Below, piece by piece: positions 62,181 to 64,000 of a DNA stretch of 64,000 nucleotides. Source of the DNA: Bradyrhizobium barranii subsp. apii (GTDB lineage Bacteria; Pseudomonadota; Alphaproteobacteria; Rhizobiales; Xanthobacteraceae); the NCBI RefSeq assembly GCF_011516635.5, contig NZ_CP096255.1:1858501-1922500 (forward strand). Reading direction: 5' to 3'. A program made the position numbers and the translations under genes. Positions within the stretch are counted from its first letter, which is position 1. Every line of letters starts with the position of its first letter. Under the pieces are notes generated by a model. The model did not search any database, was not told where the DNA came from, and worked only from the letters and a program-made list of their open reading frames with translations.

Positions 62181-63104
62181 GTGCCTAGCGATGACCCTAA
62201 CGACAACGCCGGAGCATTCATTGCTGCGTTCGATAGCATCCGGACCACAGACGTCTCCGCTAGCCGCACCAACACATTCACATCTGAGGACGACTTTAAT
62301 GGTCTTTCAGTTGAACTCCTCATTGAAGTCGGTTCGTTCATCTGCGTGGCAGCTAACCTATTGCCACATGGAGGACGTTGGAGCCGAAATGAAGCTGTTC
62401 TCGGTGGCCACGTCGTGCGCCTCTACAAGCTTATTTCGGCGCTCTTGGATCAGATCTGCCAACGTCGGCGAGAGATAACATTCATTATTGGTCGTCTCAC
62501 GTTTGAATGCATCGTCAATTTGCGGTTCCTGCTAAAACATGCGGATGACCCAACCGTCTTCCATTCCTACGTTGCTTATTCGATGCGGAACGAGCGAAGG
62601 CTTCAGGATAAGATCGAAGAGCGCATTGCAGCTCGCGAAGGCAAAATTCTTCCTGTCGAAACCAGAATGCTCAATTCGATTGCAAAGGTAGCGAACGCTT
62701 CTGGTGTGTGTATTGAGGACGCTTCGGCATCTCGCCCCAAGGAGTGGGCTGATAAGAATATATTTGAACGAGCCGAAGCTGTTGGGCTGGGAGAGAGCTA
62801 TCTTGGCGCGTTCCGCGGCCCATCCGCGTCGGTTCATGGCAATTGGATGGACCTCCTCGAATTTCAGTTAGACACGCATCACGACGAAGGAACCTTCGCT
62901 CCAAGCTTTGAATGGCGCAATCCAAGGCCTCAAATCGCGCAGACTATCGCTCATCTCGCTACAGAAGCCGTGCGGGACTACTTCAGACATTTGGGGGAGG
63001 GGCCACTTGAGTTTATCGACGAGAGATTCGATGAACTATCAAGTCGTATCTTGGAGGCGATGAAGGCGCATGAGGCATATCTTGTGAGGTCAGGTGCTCT
63101 CTAG
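62181..63104 (+). CDS. DUF5677-like helical protein, possible HEPN relation
   Basis: A 307-residue all-helical protein: LYKLISALLDQICQRRREIT FIIGRLTFECIVNLRFLL, SYVAYSMRNERRLQDKIEER and, near residue 212, FRGPSASVHGNWMDL. Arg212 and His219 fit the R-x4-6-H spacing of HEPN domains; DUF5677 members share this SxxVHG segment. GTG start, with the TIR-like gene ending 19 bases before, so one transcript is likely. The DNA is less GC-biased than the chromosome backbone. RNase activity is inference. Confidence 0.72.
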   Translation: MPSDDPNDNAGAFIAAFDSIRTTDVSASRTNTFTSEDDFNGLSVELLIEVGSFICVAANLLPHGGRWSRNEAVLGGHVVRLYKLISALLDQICQRRREITFIIGRLTFECIVNLRFLLKHADDPTVFHSYVAYSMRNERRLQDKIEERIAAREGKILPVETRMLNSIAKVANASGVCIEDASASRPKEWADKNIFERAEAVGLGESYLGAFRGPSASVHGNWMDLLEFQLDTHHDEGTFAPSFEWRNPRPQIAQTIAHLATEAVRDYFRHLGEGPLEFIDERFDELSSRILEAMKAHEAYLVRSGAL

Positions 63105-63257
63105 AGTTGCGGTGACAGTGCACATACTGGCGCAATAACAAAAAGCCGCTTGGCGACCGGCGCTTCGTCACGCGTCTGGGATTGCTGCTCCCTTCCAAGC
63201 AGCAGCGCATCGTGCGCTCCCTCGCAAAGGCGGTCGACTAACTCAACGGTGGACAAA
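63105..63257. other. Short gap with an open reading stretch without a start codon
   Basis: From 63116 to 63241 the frame reads [20 protein letters not shown] then [18 protein letters not shown] and a stop. It has no ATG and no ribosome-binding site. The spacing recalls part of ribosomal protein bS18, but the match is too short to call. Confidence 0.3.
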
Positions 63258-64000
63258 ATGACCAAACCAGTACTCAAGCTAATGCAGATTGCAAGCCCGA
63301 TACGTCGCCATCGTAGCCAACGCGCAATCTTGATCGGCCTCGGCCTCAACCGTATTGGACGCGTTTCTGAGCTTCCAGACACGCGCGAGACGCGCGGCAT
63401 GATAGAAAAGGTCAGGCACCTCGTCCGAATTATCGAACCTACGCCTGGCGAAGCGCGTCCGATTTCAAAGCTTCGTTTCGAGGCGCTAGCGGCCTATATC
63501 CGCGACCCGCATACCGTGGTGATTTTCGAGGAGCTCGAATGGTACGCGACAGCCGACGAACGGGTGATCGGTATGGTCGTGCGTGATCGCATAGACGACG
63601 ATTTTGGGTGCATGGTGCTTGGGCGCGACGAACGTCTGCGCTACCGCGCAATCGATGTCGATGCTTCCCATCCGACGCGGGACGCCGCCCGCGTTGAACT
63701 ATTCGCAAGAATGCAGCACCAGCATTCGCTCGATGACGCGGAATTCCATCAAGGCGATGCGTCTGAGCCTGCCATGGATTTCTTGACGCCAATGGCCGGG
63801 GAGAGCCAGCTCAATCCGACATTCAAAGTTCTAATGTGGGAGCGCCGCTGGTCACCTGCGCGCGAGCTGATCGAGGCGATGATGCGCTACTATGAGGACG
63901 CGGATGGCAACTTCGTGCAGCAGTTTCAGACAGCCGCATTCGACGCCCGCATTTGGGAGCTTATCTCTATGCCGTCTTCACGGAGCTCGGCTACGCGCCG
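63258..64000 (+). CDS. uL30 (ribosomal L30)-like domain fused to an unknown domain, 3' incomplete
   Basis: The ATG at 63258 opens a frame to the window edge. Residues 1-60 ([49 protein letters not shown]) match bacterial uL30, which normally ends there. The chain goes on with [47 protein letters not shown], and [28 protein letters not shown], a family I recall from uncharacterised bacterial proteins. At 63960 the frame shifts: adding one T gives [14 protein letters not shown]. The role is unknown; it could mimic L30 at the ribosome. Confidence 0.72.
   Translation, partial: MTKPVLKLMQIASPIRRHRSQRAILIGLGLNRIGRVSELPDTRETRGMIEKVRHLVRIIEPTPGEARPISKLRFEALAAYIRDPHTVVIFEELEWYATADERVIGMVVRDRIDDDFGCMVLGRDERLRYRAIDVDASHPTRDAARVELFARMQHQHSLDDAEFHQGDASEPAMDFLTPMAGESQLNPTFKVLMWERRWSPARELIEAMMRYYEDADGNFVQQFQTAAFDARIWELISMPSSRSSATR

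Overview
The window looks like chromosome of an alphaproteobacterium of the order Hyphomicrobiales, most probably Bradyrhizobium or a close relative. The basis is high-GC coding with strong third-position bias, a serC-motif-like leader before serC, a tRNA-His without G-1 and with discriminator A, rhizobial-type Omp25/RopB-like barrels, a UvrB with a long N-terminal extension, and many palindromic intergenic repeats of the kind seen in Bradyrhizobium. This is recognition from memory; no search was run.

Layout. Bases 1-8 kb hold the end of ychF, a MaoC pair, several small membrane or exported proteins, two SnoaL/NTF2-like paralogues and an AT-richer gene with a HEPN-like RN...H motif. Bases 8-16 kb hold uvrB, a zinc metallopeptidase with a cysteine-rich tail facing a HAD-like protein, and a GcvA-type LysR gene. 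Bases 16-25 kb hold a TSUP exporter gene (frameshifted), a GST, a DUF1800/DUF1501 pair (second gene frameshifted), an IsdG-type haem monooxygenase, an aldo/keto reductase, a GNAT enzyme, a membrane PAS protein and a second GST. Bases 25-35 kb hold aspartate aminotransferase, a DUF992 protein, an atypical EF-G paralogue, an XRE regulator beside a 27-bp palindrome, a SulP transporter, a YoaK-like protein, aroE and two tandem exported paralogues. Bases 35-48 kb hold an alpha-hydroxy-acid oxidase, glmM, an Fsr-like MFS pump, two outer-membrane barrels, a GST, a GNAT gene with a stop codon in it, serC-serA and a thiolase. Bases 48-55.6 kb hold a divergent LysR/MFS pair, a very large PdhS-like histidine kinase and a phasin.

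From tRNA-His at 55.8 kb to the end the character changes to an accessory island. It has an integrase remnant, an att-like copy of the tRNA 3' end at 58.08 kb, a TolB-like/TPR membrane protein between the two copies, an intact IS66 element with an 8-bp target duplication, a two-gene unit (winged-helix/TIR-like nucleotide-binding protein plus a DUF5677 protein), and an incomplete gene whose N-terminus is a ribosomal protein uL30 domain fused to another domain.

How genes work together. serC and serA are consecutive steps of serine synthesis. glmM and aroE serve cell-wall precursors and aromatic amino acids. The phasin and perhaps the thiolase fit polyhydroxyalkanoate or acyl-CoA metabolism. The best candidates for something undescribed are the TIR-like/DUF5677 pair, the uL30 fusion, and the shared C-terminal tail of the metallopeptidase and HAD-like protein. 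Five reading frames are broken: four by an apparent one-base loss and one by a stop codon, so base-level accuracy should be checked before these are called pseudogenes.
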